Shown: positions 17,580-27,840 of the stretch, in pieces | How positions within the stretch are numbered: the stretch's first letter is position 1 | How the letters are laid out: each line of letters starts with the position of its first letter | Assembly: GCA_041586615.1 (NCBI GenBank) | Contig: JBFGZS010000011.1 | Location: 18,285 to 82,284, forward strand | From: Motiliproteus sp041586615 | GTDB lineage: Bacteria > Pseudomonadota > Gammaproteobacteria > Pseudomonadales > Balneatricaceae | Direction of reading: 5' to 3' | Length of the DNA stretch: 64,000 nt | The notes under the pieces: generated by a model | What the model saw: the letters and a program-made list of their open reading frames with translations, nothing else | Told to the model about the DNA's origin: nothing | Databases searched by the model: none | Position numbers and translations under genes: made by a program

Positions 17580-18428
17580 TCAGCGGTTGAAGGCCAGGTT
17601 GTCGATCAGGCGCGCACGGCCGAGATAGGCGGCAGCCAGAATAACCAGCTGTCGATCATCCGGCCGGGCGGATTGCAGATCGTGTTGGCGGCACACTTTG
17701 ATGAAGTCGGGTCTGAAACCCACTGCCTCGAGGTTAGCCTTGGTTGTTGCCTCCAGTGCCGGGTAGTCCTGTTCGCCGGCGCCGATCTGTGCCGCAAGTT
17801 TCTGCAGTTCGGCGTGCAGGGTGGGGGCGATAATACGCTCTTGCGCGCTCAGGTAGCCGTTGCGCGAGCTCAGGGCCAGGCCCTGTTCATCACGAATGGT
17901 CGCTACGCCGATAATCTCGACGGGCAGCGACAGGTCACGGGTTAGCTGGCGAATCACGGTCAGTTGCTGATAGTCCTTTTCGCCGAAGAAGGCGCTGTCA
18001 GGCTGCACGATACCAAACAGCTTGGTGACCACGGTGGCAACACCGCGAAAGTGACCGGGACGACTCGCGCCGCAGTGAATATCCGAGAAGCCGGGCACTT
18101 CAACCTGGGTTTGAAGGCCGGTGCCATCCGGGTACATCTCCTGAGCGTTGGGTGCGAACAGCAAATCGCAGCCCGCTGCGGCAAGTTGCGCCTGGTCGGC
18201 CTCGAGCGTACGCGGGTAGCTGTCGAGGTCTTCGTTGGCGCCGAACTGCAGGGGGTTGACAAAAATACTCGCCACCACGAAGTCGCTGTGCTGCTTAGCG
18301 GTCTCAGCCAGACAGATATGTCCGCGGTGCAGGTTGCCCATGGTCGGGACAAAGCCAATGCGCTGTCCCTTCAATTTATGCGCCCGGATGATCTGGCGTA
18401 GTTCGGCGATAGTATGAACAGTCTGCAT
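17580..18428 (-). CDS. panC: Pantothenate synthetase PanC
   Basis: The 282-residue enzyme condenses pantoate and beta-alanine with ATP hydrolysis. Visible motifs are GFVPTMGNLHRGH (nucleotide-binding HxGH) and FGEKDYQQL, followed by a KMSKS-like LSSRNGYLS. The length is typical. It starts inside the stop of panB (one-base overlap), so panB-panC are translationally coupled as in many gammaproteobacteria. Confidence 0.97.
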   Translation of the reverse strand: MQTVHTIAELRQIIRAHKLKGQRIGFVPTMGNLHRGHICLAETAKQHSDFVVASIFVNPLQFGANEDLDSYPRTLEADQAQLAAAGCDLLFAPNAQEMYPDGTGLQTQVEVPGFSDIHCGASRPGHFRGVATVVTKLFGIVQPDSAFFGEKDYQQLTVIRQLTRDLSLPVEIIGVATIRDEQGLALSSRNGYLSAQERIIAPTLHAELQKLAAQIGAGEQDYPALEATTKANLEAVGFRPDFIKVCRQHDLQSARPDDRQLVILAAAYLGRARLIDNLAFNR

Positions 18429-19228
18429 CAGGCGAATCCGTGCTCGGCGGCGGGGAAGGTCTTATTGTGCACTGCATCGATATAGGCTTTCAGTGCTTCC
18501 TGCGGGGTGCGGCATTCGGTCATGAAGTTTTTAACAAAGCGCGGCTGGCGTCCCGAGCTCAGGCCGAGCATATCGTGCAGTACCAGGACTTGACCGTCGG
18601 TGTCCGCGCCTGCGCCAATACCGATCACCGGGATCGTTACCGCGTCGGTGACCGCACTGGCCAGCGGCGAGGGTACGCATTCCAGTAACAGAATGCTGGC
18701 GCCGGCGGCTTCCAGTGCTTTGGCATCTGCCAGCAGTTGCTCGGCGGCGGTTTCGTCTCTGCCCTGGACTTTGTAACCGCCCAGTATATTGACGGCTTGG
18801 GGGGTCAGGCCCAGATGCGCGCAGACCGGTATGCCACGCTGTGCGAGCAACGTGATGGTCTCGGCCAGCCAGGCGGCGCCTTCCAGCTTCACCAGGTGTG
18901 CGCCGGCCTGCATCAGTTTGGCTGAGGATTGCATCGCCTGCTCGGGGGTGGCATAGCTCATGAAGGGCAGATCGGCCATGATCAGCGAGCCACGGTTGCC
19001 CCGCGCCACACAGGTGGTGTGGTAGGTCATCTCTTCAAGCGTGACCGGCAACGTGCTGTCATGTCCCTGCAGTACCATGCCCAGGGAGTCGCCGACCAGG
19101 ATCACTTCCACGCCTGCCTCACTGACAAGCTGAGAAAAGCAGGCGTCATAGGCGGTCAGGCAGCCAAATTTCTTGCCCTCTTGCTTGAGCGCCGCGAGGG
19201 TATGAAGCGTTGTTGTTTTCATAGGCAT
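18428..19228 (-). CDS. panB: 3-methyl-2-oxobutanoate hydroxymethyltransferase PanB
   Basis: The 266-residue enzyme makes ketopantoate, the first committed step of pantothenate synthesis. It has LTAYDACFS, the Mg-binding VGDSLGMVLQGHDSTLPVT block, KLEGA, and HLGLTPQ. ATG 19228 was used; the ATG two codons later (19222) is equally possible because neither has a clear ribosome site. It lies 51 bp after folK on the same strand, so folK-panB-panC probably share a transcript with pcnB. Confidence 0.97.
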   Translation of the reverse strand: MPMKTTTLHTLAALKQEGKKFGCLTAYDACFSQLVSEAGVEVILVGDSLGMVLQGHDSTLPVTLEEMTYHTTCVARGNRGSLIMADLPFMSYATPEQAMQSSAKLMQAGAHLVKLEGAAWLAETITLLAQRGIPVCAHLGLTPQAVNILGGYKVQGRDETAAEQLLADAKALEAAGASILLLECVPSPLASAVTDAVTIPVIGIGAGADTDGQVLVLHDMLGLSSGRQPRFVKNFMTECRTPQEALKAYIDAVHNKTFPAAEHGFA

Positions 19229-19278
19229 CTGTGCTGTCTGGTTACTGGAAACCGCATAAGGTTATGCAGAAAGGGCAA

Positions 19279-19812
19279 TTATACCCCGAGCTGTTCCAAT
19301 GTGCCCAGTGGGCAGTTTTTGAGCAGTTGGATCAGCGGTGTGCCATCGGGAAGCTGCAGTGTGGGTGTCAGCTCCGCGAGCGGATAGAGGACGAAGCTGC
19401 GGGTGTGCATCCAGGGGTGCGGAACCTGCAGGCGGGGGGTGTCGATCACCTGGTCCGCGTACAGCAGCAGATCAAGGTCCAGCGTGCGAGGCCCCCAGTG
19501 CTCGAGTCGGACGCGGCGCTGGTCCTGTTCGAGCTGCTGTAGACGGTCCAGCAGCGCCTCGGGCGCCAGTGTGGTGCCGAGCATAGCGACCGCATTGATG
19601 TAATCCGGCTGATTGGGTGGCCCGACCGGATCGCTGCGATAGAGGCTGGAGTGGTGCAGCAGCTGGCATTCGGGTAGTGCCCGCAGGGCTTGCAAGGCGT
19701 GCTCGACCTGCCTGCGGGGCTCGTCCAGGTTGCTTCCCAGGCCGATGTAGCAGACCTTGTCGCGACCTTCAACCTGCATTGTCTGGCCTGCAGGAGCCAC
19801 TGGGCTAGTCAT
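19279..19812 (-). CDS. folK: HPPK, folate biosynthesis FolK
   Basis: This 177-residue 2-amino-4-hydroxy-6-hydroxymethyldihydropteridine pyrophosphokinase has YIGLGSNL, RSDPVGPPNQPDYINAV and the signature RTLDLDLLLY. The frame extends upstream inside pcnB, but the start at 19812 (overlapping the pcnB stop by eight bases) or at 19779 gives the usual protein. The overlap indicates coupling to pcnB, the standard gammaproteobacterial arrangement. Confidence 0.95.
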   Translation of the reverse strand: MTSPVAPAGQTMQVEGRDKVCYIGLGSNLDEPRRQVEHALQALRALPECQLLHHSSLYRSDPVGPPNQPDYINAVAMLGTTLAPEALLDRLQQLEQDQRRVRLEHWGPRTLDLDLLLYADQVIDTPRLQVPHPWMHTRSFVLYPLAELTPTLQLPDGTPLIQLLKNCPLGTLEQLGV

Positions 19813-21262
19813 TGTTGCCTGTTGCCGGCTTGCTGCGGCGGCGTCGACGGCGACGCTTGGGTGTCCGGCTCTCGTCGTTATCGTTACCGTGCTCACGCTC
19901 GGCGTGTTGCGGGTAGTTGGTTGTGGCGGGGGCATGGTCCAGCTGGTATTGCGTCCACCACTCGCCGAGTCCGTCCAGATCTTCACCGGCGATCTCGCGC
20001 ATCAGCAAGAAGTCATAGGCGGCCCGGAAGCGTGGGTGTTCAAAGGTCTGTTCAGGGCGGCGGCCGGTACGGCGTGGCAGGCGTAACTGCAGCTCCCAAA
20101 TTTCGCGCATGGGCTGCGAAAAGCGGCGTGGTATCGTCGTCGACTGAATCTGCTCCAGAATGATCTCTTGTGACGCCTGGTGCAGGGCAGGGACGGCAGG
20201 TAGTCCTTTGGCCTGCAACGCGCCCATACGGCGCTGCATCGGGTGCCAGAGCAGCGCGGCATAGATGAATGCCGGTGTGACGCTCTTGCCTTGGCGAACC
20301 CGGCTGTCGGTGCTGCGGAAAGCGGCACGCAGCAGGGCTTCGCAGTCCGGCTGTTGTTTGGGGTTCAGCTCAAACAGTTGTAGCGCATGTTCGGTGGCGG
20401 GAAACAGGATGCCGAACAGCTCAAATTCGCGCAGTAGTTCGAAGGTCGTTTCGGCGTCGCCGGACAGAAACAGCTTTAGCACTTCTTCGAACAGTCGGGC
20501 GGCCGGGATATTTCCCAGTAGATCGGCCAGTCGTTTGATGGGCTCTTCGGTGCCGGGTTCGATGCTGAACTGCAGTTTGGCGGCAAAGCGCACGGCGCGC
20601 AGCATCCGTACCGGGTCTTCACGGTAGCGCGCTTCCGGATCGCCGATCATACGCAGTGTGCGGTTGTTGAGGTCTTCCAGGCCGTTGGCATAGTCATGGA
20701 TGGCGAAGTCCTTGACCGAGTAATAAAGGGCGTTCACGGTGAAATCGCGGCGCAAGGCGTCGTCGATGACCGTACCGTAGACGTTATCGCGTAACAGCAT
20801 GCCGCCTTCGGATTGCTGGCCACTCTTATCGTTGCTGTCATGGCTGGCGCGGAAGGTCGCGACTTCGATGATCTCGCGGCCAAAGCGGACATGCACCAAC
20901 TTGAAGCGGCGGCCGATCAAGCGGGAATTGCGGAACAGTTCATGCACCTGCTCCGGGTGCGCCTCGGTGGCCACATCAAAGTCTTTCGGGTGCTTGTCGA
21001 GCAGGATGTCACGGACGCAACCGCCAACCAGATAAGAATCGTAGCCGGCGTCTTTGAGACGGTACAACACCTTGAGGGCGTTATCGCTCAGTTCGCGGCG
21101 TGAAACCGGGTGCTGATCCCGGGGTATGACGCGCGGCAGGTCACTTTTCGGCGACTCAACCGGGTTAAGGACACTGGGCCGGCGACTATTCATCATAAGG
21201 ATGACCAAAATGGCGGCAAAAGGCAGTAAGGCAATGATAATGCCTGTAAGGTTTGGATACAT
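19805..21262 (-). CDS. pcnB: Poly(A) polymerase I PcnB
   Basis: The protein adds 3' poly(A) tails that promote RNA decay. The nucleotidyltransferase head is clear: YLVGGCVRDILL with the DFD metal pair (KDFDVAT). RDFTVNAL, RYREDPVRMLRAVRFAAKL and a C-terminal Arg/Lys-rich tail (PKRRRRRRRSKP) are typical of PcnB rather than CCA-adding enzymes. The 485-residue call includes a hydrophobic N-terminal segment (about 8-23) that PcnB does not normally have. A start at the Met of MNSRRP (21193) is therefore a good alternative. It lies downstream of the CrcZ-like RNA. Confidence 0.93.
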   Translation of the reverse strand: MYPNLTGIIIALLPFAAILVILMMNSRRPSVLNPVESPKSDLPRVIPRDQHPVSRRELSDNALKVLYRLKDAGYDSYLVGGCVRDILLDKHPKDFDVATEAHPEQVHELFRNSRLIGRRFKLVHVRFGREIIEVATFRASHDSNDKSGQQSEGGMLLRDNVYGTVIDDALRRDFTVNALYYSVKDFAIHDYANGLEDLNNRTLRMIGDPEARYREDPVRMLRAVRFAAKLQFSIEPGTEEPIKRLADLLGNIPAARLFEEVLKLFLSGDAETTFELLREFELFGILFPATEHALQLFELNPKQQPDCEALLRAAFRSTDSRVRQGKSVTPAFIYAALLWHPMQRRMGALQAKGLPAVPALHQASQEIILEQIQSTTIPRRFSQPMREIWELQLRLPRRTGRRPEQTFEHPRFRAAYDFLLMREIAGEDLDGLGEWWTQYQLDHAPATTNYPQHAEREHGNDNDESRTPKRRRRRRRSKPATGNND

Positions 21263-21361
21263 AGCTTGGGGTCTGGTTTGTTTCGGCGAGGGCGGATCAT
21301 ACCACCGTGGCGATGGTTAGCAAATGCGGGTTGGGTAGTCAGGGAGTATAAGAGAGCGTAA

Positions 21362-21579
21362 AAGAAGGATGGCTGATTGCCCGTGCTTAGTGCGAATACG
21401 TCGCGTTGTGTCAGCGATGTGTTATTTTTATTCCCGCTGACACACGTGTCGTGGTCTGTGACTAAGTTCGAACAACCAGCGTTGCCTCTGTTATTTTCAT
21501 TTTTATGAGGCGGTGGCGACGGGCCTTAGGGTTGTTATTGTTATTACCGCTAGCCTGTCGTGTGTTTTCTTATTATTGA
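21362..21579 (-). ncRNA. crcZ: CrcZ-like Hfq-sequestering small RNA
   Basis: The gap between cbrB and pcnB is exactly where Pseudomonas encodes crcZ. A sigma-54 promoter at 21587-21606 predicts a 5' end near 21579. Downstream on the minus strand lie A-rich repeats of the AAnAAnAA type bound by Hfq/Crc. They are AATAATAAGAAAA (21565-21577), AATAACAATAACAA (21532-21545), a near-match AAAATGAAAATAACA (about 21489-21504) and AATAAAAATAAC (21421-21432). The last sits in the 18-base loop of a perfect 10-bp hairpin, TGTGTCAGCG/CGCTGACACA (21407-21416 with 21435-21444). The 3' end is not clear; a CCTTCTTTT tract near 21362 is a guess. By analogy it would be made on poor carbon sources through CbrAB and titrate Hfq. 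Confidence 0.68.
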
Positions 21580-21586
21580 CGTAATA

Positions 21587-21606
21587 CATTGCACCACCCG
21601 TGCCAA
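21587..21606 (-). promoter_or_regulatory. Sigma-54 promoter of the CrcZ-like RNA
   Basis: Minus strand reads TTGGCACGGGTGGTGCAATG. The -24 GG and -12 GC dinucleotides are ten bases apart, as required, and TGGCAC is a perfect -24 block. The activator is expected to be CbrB, encoded just upstream. Confidence 0.75.
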
Positions 21607-21666
21607 TTTTTGTTTTTTTCTTTAAAAACAGCGAGTTGGTGTTTTTTTCTGTAGGGCGCCGAGCAT

Positions 21667-21828
21667 GATGTGTTACCTATATACCCAGTCGATTGTAACG
21701 CGAGTGTGTCGATATGTAACACAAGGGTAACACTTGCCCCCGAGGTAACACATTTCCCCGAGGTAACATAATGCCCTTGAGGTAATACATTGTCCCTGAG
21801 GTAACATAATGCCCCCCGAGGTAACATG
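21667..21828 (-). promoter_or_regulatory. Array of GTAAC boxes, candidate CbrB binding sites
   Basis: GGTAA words start at 21726, 21744, 21762, 21781, 21800 and 21820, a period of 18-20 bp (about two DNA turns), mostly as GAGGTAACA(T). Closer to the promoter an inverted pair, GTTAC (about 21671) and GTAAC (about 21694), is separated by 18 bases. The array covers about -90 to -250 from the predicted RNA start, where NtrC-type activators bind. From memory, Pseudomonas CbrB sites also use GTTAC/GTAAC inverted halves. Confidence 0.6.
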
Positions 21829-21896
21829 CTATGGCGAAGGCAACGTTCGCCCGCGAAATGCCAGGGTCGGGTGCTGAGCGGGGTTACGCGTCGTTG

Positions 21897-23336
<1,440 letters not shown>

Positions 23337-23355
23337 GCGGGTCTCGAGTTGTGAA

Positions 23356-26301
23356 TCAGTTACCACCGGCTTCAGGGAGCAGCAGGCGAACGCGCGTGCC
23401 CCTATTGTGTGATGGATCGGTCGGGCTTTCAATCTGCAGGCTGCCAAAGTGCTGCTCGACAATGGTATACACCAGCGCCAGTCCGAGCCCGGTGCCCTGT
23501 CCCGGTTCTTTTGTGGTAAAGAAGGGCTCGAACAGTTTGTCGCGAATAGCCTGAGGGACGCCGTGGCCATGATCTTCGACCCGTAGCTCTATCTGAGCAT
23601 CTCGCATATCGCTGAGTATTTCAATGGGTTCGTCGGCGGGTGAGGCGTCGGCGGCATTGCTCAGCAGGTTGATAAATAACTGGAGTATCTGCTGCTCATC
23701 GCCCTGAATGCGGTGGCTCGGGTCGATGAGGTTACGAAAGAGGCTGTGCTTGTGCCGTTCGTCCAGCTGCAGCAGGTCAATGGCCTCGGTCGCACAGGCA
23801 AACAGGTCAACACTGTGGTGCGGCTGAGGTTGGCTGGAGCCCGCGTGGGAGAAGCGCATCATCGATTTGAGTATGCGGTCGATACGCTGCGTTTGCTGGA
23901 GGATCTGTGCCGCGCAGTCGGTGATGGCCGGTTGCTCGGTCTCATATTTGAGGTTCTGCGCCAGGCAGGCGATGCCGGTAATGGGGTTGCCGATCTCATG
24001 GGCGACCCCGGCCGCCAGCCGTCCAACCGACGCGAGACGTTCGCTGTGTTCGAGCTCTTGGCGCAGCAGATGAATCTCGGTCTGGTCCTCGACGAGGATG
24101 ACCTGGGTGCCTTCGGCGTTGCTGTAGGCAGTATTGGTATCGTTAGGAGCCGTCGGCATAGGCGTGGTTTCGTCCAGCGCGGCTTTGTGCAGATTGAGCC
24201 ACAGGGGGCGATCATCGATCTCGTAGCATTGGTCGTGATGGTGGGCATGGCGGCTGTCGGCAAAGGATTCCAGCACGGCTTGCCACGGGCGGGGCAGTTG
24301 GCTGAGGTCTTGGCCCAGGATCGACTTCTGCGTAATGCCGGTCAGTCTTTCCATTTCGGTGTTCCAGAGCTGAATGTCGCGCTGGGGGCCGAGTGAGCAG
24401 ACGCCGATTGGCATGCGTTGCAGTGTGTTGCGGTGTTGGCGGCGAAGGCTGTCCAGCTCCGCGGCAAGCCCGGTGAGCTGGCTACGGTAATTTTCCAGGT
24501 GCTGCTCAAGCAGATGCACATCCTGGCGCAGATAGCCTGGCCCGACCGTCGGGTTGTTTTCCTGCAGCAGGGTGACGGCTTGCATCGGCCCGAGCAGGGC
24601 GCTCAGGTTGATTTCAAGTTGGTCGCGCAGACGATTCAGCGCTTGGCTGCGGTGCTCATCCTTGGCAATGCCCAGTTCCGTGCAAGCCTGATTGACCTCT
24701 CGGTCGGCAATTTTTATCCCCAGACGTGCGGCAAGCAGCGCTTTTAACGCGGCAACGCTGTCGATGGTAACGCGCTTGCCCTGGGGGCGGTGGACCGCGT
24801 TCAGGGCGCAGGAGTTAGCGGCGTGCTGTTCCTCTTGATCGGGCGGCCAGAGCAGGGAGGCGACGATAAAGGCGCCGATATTGGCCGCCAGCGCATAGAT
24901 GGCCGATAAGTGCCAGCCTTGCTCGCCCAGGCTGAATTCAAAGACCCCGCCGGTGGTCATAATCGGTAGTAGGCTGGTGATCAGCCAGGTGCCTGTGCCG
25001 GCGATCAGGCCCGCCACAACCCCGTGGCGACTGCCGTCAGGCCAGAACAGGGTCGCCAGCAAGCCAGGCAGAAATTGCATAAAAGCGATAAACGCGATCA
25101 GGCCAATATAGTGCAGATCGCGATCGCGGCCGAGAGCCAGATAGAATAAATAGCTGAAAATAACCAGGGCGATGATTACCAGGCGTCGCACCCAGATGAG
25201 CCGTTGGTAGAGTTGGTCCCTGCCGTGGGTGGGGGCCGACGGCAGCACAACATGGTTGATTAGCATGCCGGAGAGCGCAATTGCTGTCACGATAACGACG
25301 CCGCTGGCCGCTGATAGCCCGCCCACAAAGGCCAGTAGCGTTAGCCAGGGTACGCCGATCTGTGTGCCCATCGTCAGCAAGTAATACTCCGGGCTGCCCG
25401 GTAGGCCCAGCTTTATGCCGGCCCAGAGCAGGACAGGGATAGTCAGGGCGATCAGGCCGAGATAGAGCGGAAACCCCCAGATCGCGCGCGACAGGGCACG
25501 CGGATTGAGGTTTTCGGTGAAGAGCATGTGAAACATATGCGGCATGACCAGGGCCGAGGTAAAAAACGCCAGCAGCATGGTTCGCCAGGCGTCGGGCTCC
25601 ATAGGCGTCTTGAGCGCGGCCAGCGGGGCTTTGTTGTCGGCAAGCCACTGTTCCAGTCCGCTGTTGCCATCAAAGATAACAAACAACGCATACAGCGCCA
25701 ATACGATCAGAGCCACGAGCTTGATCAGCGATTCGAGTGCCATGGCGACCACCAGCCCCTGATGCTTGATCCGGATGGAGGGATGGCGAGCACCAAACAG
25801 GATGGCGAAGATGGCCATAATTAAACAGAACAGCAGGGCAACGCGGTCTGCTGAAATATGCGAATTCAGCAGGTGGATGCTATTGGACACGGCTTGGATC
25901 TGGATGCTGATCAGGGGCAGGGTTGCCAGTAGCATTAGCAGCGTGACCAGCGTGCCGACCGCTTGGCTTCGATAGCGGAAGGCGAACAGGTCTGCGATGC
26001 TGCTCAACTGATAGGTACGGGCAATGCGGGCCAGCGGCAGCAGCAGAACCGGCGCGAGCATAAACAGCATGGATGCGCCGAAATAGGTGGTGAGAAAACT
26101 GTAGCCGTATTTATGCGCCATGCCGATCGCGCCATAGAAGGTCCAGACACTGGCGTAAACCCCCAGCGACAGCACGAATATGACCGGGTGGCGCACGAGG
26201 CGTTCCGGTAGCCAGCCGCGGTCGGTGATGTAGGCGGCGCCAAACAGTAGCAGTAGGTAGGTGACACCAAGCAAAAACAGTGTCGAAAGATCAATGCTCA
26301 T
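23356..26301 (-). CDS. cbrA: CbrA, transporter-fused sensor histidine kinase
   Basis: This 981-residue protein has an N-terminal sodium:solute symporter (SSS) domain of about 13 helices (1-500). A cytoplasmic linker and a PAS domain (about 640-720) follow. The HisKA domain has H-box SVGRLAAGVAHEIGNPI (His near 765), and the ATPase domain has NLLSNAADA, EDHGHGVP and GTGLGLALV. This is the CbrA architecture, in which the transporter part (histidine uptake in Pseudomonas) is joined to the kinase for CbrB. It overlaps cbrX upstream by 11 bases and precedes cbrB by 19 bp. Confidence 0.95.
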   Translation of the reverse strand: MSIDLSTLFLLGVTYLLLLFGAAYITDRGWLPERLVRHPVIFVLSLGVYASVWTFYGAIGMAHKYGYSFLTTYFGASMLFMLAPVLLLPLARIARTYQLSSIADLFAFRYRSQAVGTLVTLLMLLATLPLISIQIQAVSNSIHLLNSHISADRVALLFCLIMAIFAILFGARHPSIRIKHQGLVVAMALESLIKLVALIVLALYALFVIFDGNSGLEQWLADNKAPLAALKTPMEPDAWRTMLLAFFTSALVMPHMFHMLFTENLNPRALSRAIWGFPLYLGLIALTIPVLLWAGIKLGLPGSPEYYLLTMGTQIGVPWLTLLAFVGGLSAASGVVIVTAIALSGMLINHVVLPSAPTHGRDQLYQRLIWVRRLVIIALVIFSYLFYLALGRDRDLHYIGLIAFIAFMQFLPGLLATLFWPDGSRHGVVAGLIAGTGTWLITSLLPIMTTGGVFEFSLGEQGWHLSAIYALAANIGAFIVASLLWPPDQEEQHAANSCALNAVHRPQGKRVTIDSVAALKALLAARLGIKIADREVNQACTELGIAKDEHRSQALNRLRDQLEINLSALLGPMQAVTLLQENNPTVGPGYLRQDVHLLEQHLENYRSQLTGLAAELDSLRRQHRNTLQRMPIGVCSLGPQRDIQLWNTEMERLTGITQKSILGQDLSQLPRPWQAVLESFADSRHAHHHDQCYEIDDRPLWLNLHKAALDETTPMPTAPNDTNTAYSNAEGTQVILVEDQTEIHLLRQELEHSERLASVGRLAAGVAHEIGNPITGIACLAQNLKYETEQPAITDCAAQILQQTQRIDRILKSMMRFSHAGSSQPQPHHSVDLFACATEAIDLLQLDERHKHSLFRNLIDPSHRIQGDEQQILQLFINLLSNAADASPADEPIEILSDMRDAQIELRVEDHGHGVPQAIRDKLFEPFFTTKEPGQGTGLGLALVYTIVEQHFGSLQIESPTDPSHNRGTRVRLLLPEAGGN

Positions 26302-26467
26302 CGTGTGGGCCTCGCTGCTCTAAGAAGGCAGACAGGGCAATCAACGCGAGCCAGATCAGGTAGGGGCTGTACCAGATATCCTCACCCACCTCCCAATTGA
26401 ATGCCAGGGAAGGGGAAATAAGGTAGATACCGATAAGGATGGCGGTGACCAGGCGATAGATAGGCAT
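26291..26467 (-). CDS. cbrX: CbrX-like small membrane protein
   Basis: The 58-residue product begins MPIYRLVTAILIGIYLISPS and has two hydrophobic stretches (about 5-24 and 38-50) around an acidic NWEVGEDIWYSPY segment. The frame extends upstream into gluQ, but this ATG lies exactly between gluQ and cbrA. Its end overlaps the cbrA start by 11 bases. In Pseudomonas a small ORF, cbrX, occupies this spot and couples translation to cbrA; the position and size match, and I infer the same role. Confidence 0.8.
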   Translation of the reverse strand: MPIYRLVTAILIGIYLISPSLAFNWEVGEDIWYSPYLIWLALIALSAFLEQRGPHDEH

Positions 26468-26471
26468 GGCG

Positions 26472-27365
26472 CTAATTGTGCGGGCTGGTTTGAGGCACGG
26501 CAAGCGCCCTTGGAATGGCCATCGGGTTCCAGTGCCGAATGGCCCAATCAAGCAACGCCTGCCGATCGGACCGGAAGGGCTGCGGCACAGGGCCCTGCCC
26601 GAGAACGCGCAGGGCTGCTTGGAGCGCCGGTAGCGGGTTCTGGTCATCCAGCGCAGTGGCATAGGTTTGCTTGCTGAGTTTTTGCCCTTCGGCGTTCACG
26701 ATGACGGGAATATGGCGGTAATGCGGTGTTGCATAGCCTAAACGCTGTTGCAGGTGAATCTGGCGGGGGGTGGAATCCAGCAGGTCGCTGCCTCTGACAA
26801 TGTGGCTGATTCCCTGCGCCTGGTCGTCTAAAACCACGGCCAGTTGATAGGCAAAGAGTCCGTCTTTACGCTGTACGACAAAATCCCCCCCCGCGCGGCT
26901 GAGGTCCTGTTCGATGCGGCCCTGGATGCTGTCGGTGAAGGCGATGGGGGTATTGTGCACCAGCACGCGTATGGCGGCGGCCCCCTGGATTGACGACTGG
27001 CGCTGCCGGCAGTAGCCATCGTAGGCACTCTGGGCGCGTTGCGCGATCTGCTGCCTGGAACAGGTGCATCGATAGGCCTGCCGATCGGCTAATAGTCGCT
27101 CAATGACCGCGTGGTACGCGTCATGGCGCTGGCTTTGGTACACCAGGGGACCATCCCATTGCAGGCCATAACAGCGCAATGTGTGCAAGATAGCCTCTGC
27201 GGCGCCGGCTATTTCCCGGGGCGGGTCGAGGTCTTCAATGCGCACCCGCCATGTGCCGTTATTGGCGCGGGCATCGAGAAAACTGGCGAGGGCAGCCAGC
27301 AGCGAGCCGAAATGAAGCGGACCCGTCGGGGATGGGGCAAAGCGGCCGACATAATTCGAAGGCAT
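26472..27365 (-). CDS. gluQ: Glutamyl-Q tRNA(Asp) synthetase GluQ
   Basis: The 297-residue enzyme resembles the catalytic half of glutamyl-tRNA synthetase. It attaches glutamate to queuosine in tRNA-Asp. It has the HIGH-like FAPSPTGPLHFGSL, a zinc site (CTCS...YDGYC), and the KMSKS-like QKLSKQ. Without an anticodon-binding domain it matches GluQ in length. The start at 27365 reads MPSNYVGRFAPSPTG. It follows dksA, as in most gammaproteobacteria, with a strong hairpin between the two. Confidence 0.95.
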   Translation of the reverse strand: MPSNYVGRFAPSPTGPLHFGSLLAALASFLDARANNGTWRVRIEDLDPPREIAGAAEAILHTLRCYGLQWDGPLVYQSQRHDAYHAVIERLLADRQAYRCTCSRQQIAQRAQSAYDGYCRQRQSSIQGAAAIRVLVHNTPIAFTDSIQGRIEQDLSRAGGDFVVQRKDGLFAYQLAVVLDDQAQGISHIVRGSDLLDSTPRQIHLQQRLGYATPHYRHIPVIVNAEGQKLSKQTYATALDDQNPLPALQAALRVLGQGPVPQPFRSDRQALLDWAIRHWNPMAIPRALAVPQTSPHN

Positions 27366-27380
27366 GGGGAGGGGGCGTCT

Positions 27381-27401
27381 GACCCGGGCAATGCCCGGGT
27401 C
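27381..27401 (-). promoter_or_regulatory. Strong hairpin between dksA and gluQ
   Basis: GACCCGGGC-AAT-GCCCGGGTC is a perfect 9-bp GC-rich stem with a 3-base loop and no T-tract. A terminator between dksA and gluQ that limits gluQ expression is known in Shigella. This may play a similar attenuating role, or act as an mRNA end. Confidence 0.55.
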
Positions 27402-27408
27402 ATGGCGA

Positions 27409-27840
27409 TCAGCCGCCGATCTGCTTCTCTTTGATCTCTGCCAGTGTTTTACAGTCGATGCAGAGTGTCGCGGTCGGCCGCGCTTCCAGGCGTCGAATGC
27501 CGATGTCCACACCGCAAGAATCGCAGAATCCGTAGTCGTCGTGATCGAGACGCTCCAGTGCTTCGTTGATTTTTTTGGTCAGCTTGCGCTCGCGATCGCG
27601 GGTGCGCAATTCCAGGCTGAACTCCTCTTCCTGGCTGGCACGGTCGCTGGGGTCGGCAAAGTTAGCGGCTTCTTCCTGCATATGGTTGATGGTCATATCG
27701 ACCTCTTCCATGAGCTCCCGTTTCCACGCGTTCAGAATGGCCCGAAAGTGAACTTTCTGAGCATCGTTCATGTACTCTTCATCCTGAGCCGCCTGGTACG
27801 GCGTGTAATGTTTCAGGAGTGATTCTTTTGTATTTGGCAT
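27409..27840 (-). CDS. dksA: RNA polymerase-binding transcription factor DksA
   Basis: The 143-residue protein has the coiled-coil region with acidic tip (FADPSDRASQEEEFSLELRTRDRER) and the four-Cys zinc finger (CDSCG...CIDC). DksA binds the secondary channel of RNA polymerase and, with ppGpp, redirects transcription in the stringent response. The length is slightly below E. coli's 151. It is divergent from sfsA with a 295-bp promoter region between. Confidence 0.96.
   Translation of the reverse strand: MPNTKESLLKHYTPYQAAQDEEYMNDAQKVHFRAILNAWKRELMEEVDMTINHMQEEAANFADPSDRASQEEEFSLELRTRDRERKLTKKINEALERLDHDDYGFCDSCGVDIGIRRLEARPTATLCIDCKTLAEIKEKQIGG

Noticed and set aside
21726..21828. Repeats resembling a short CRISPR array
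   Set aside because: The unit is 18-20 bp with no unique spacers and no cas genes; it fits regulatory boxes better.
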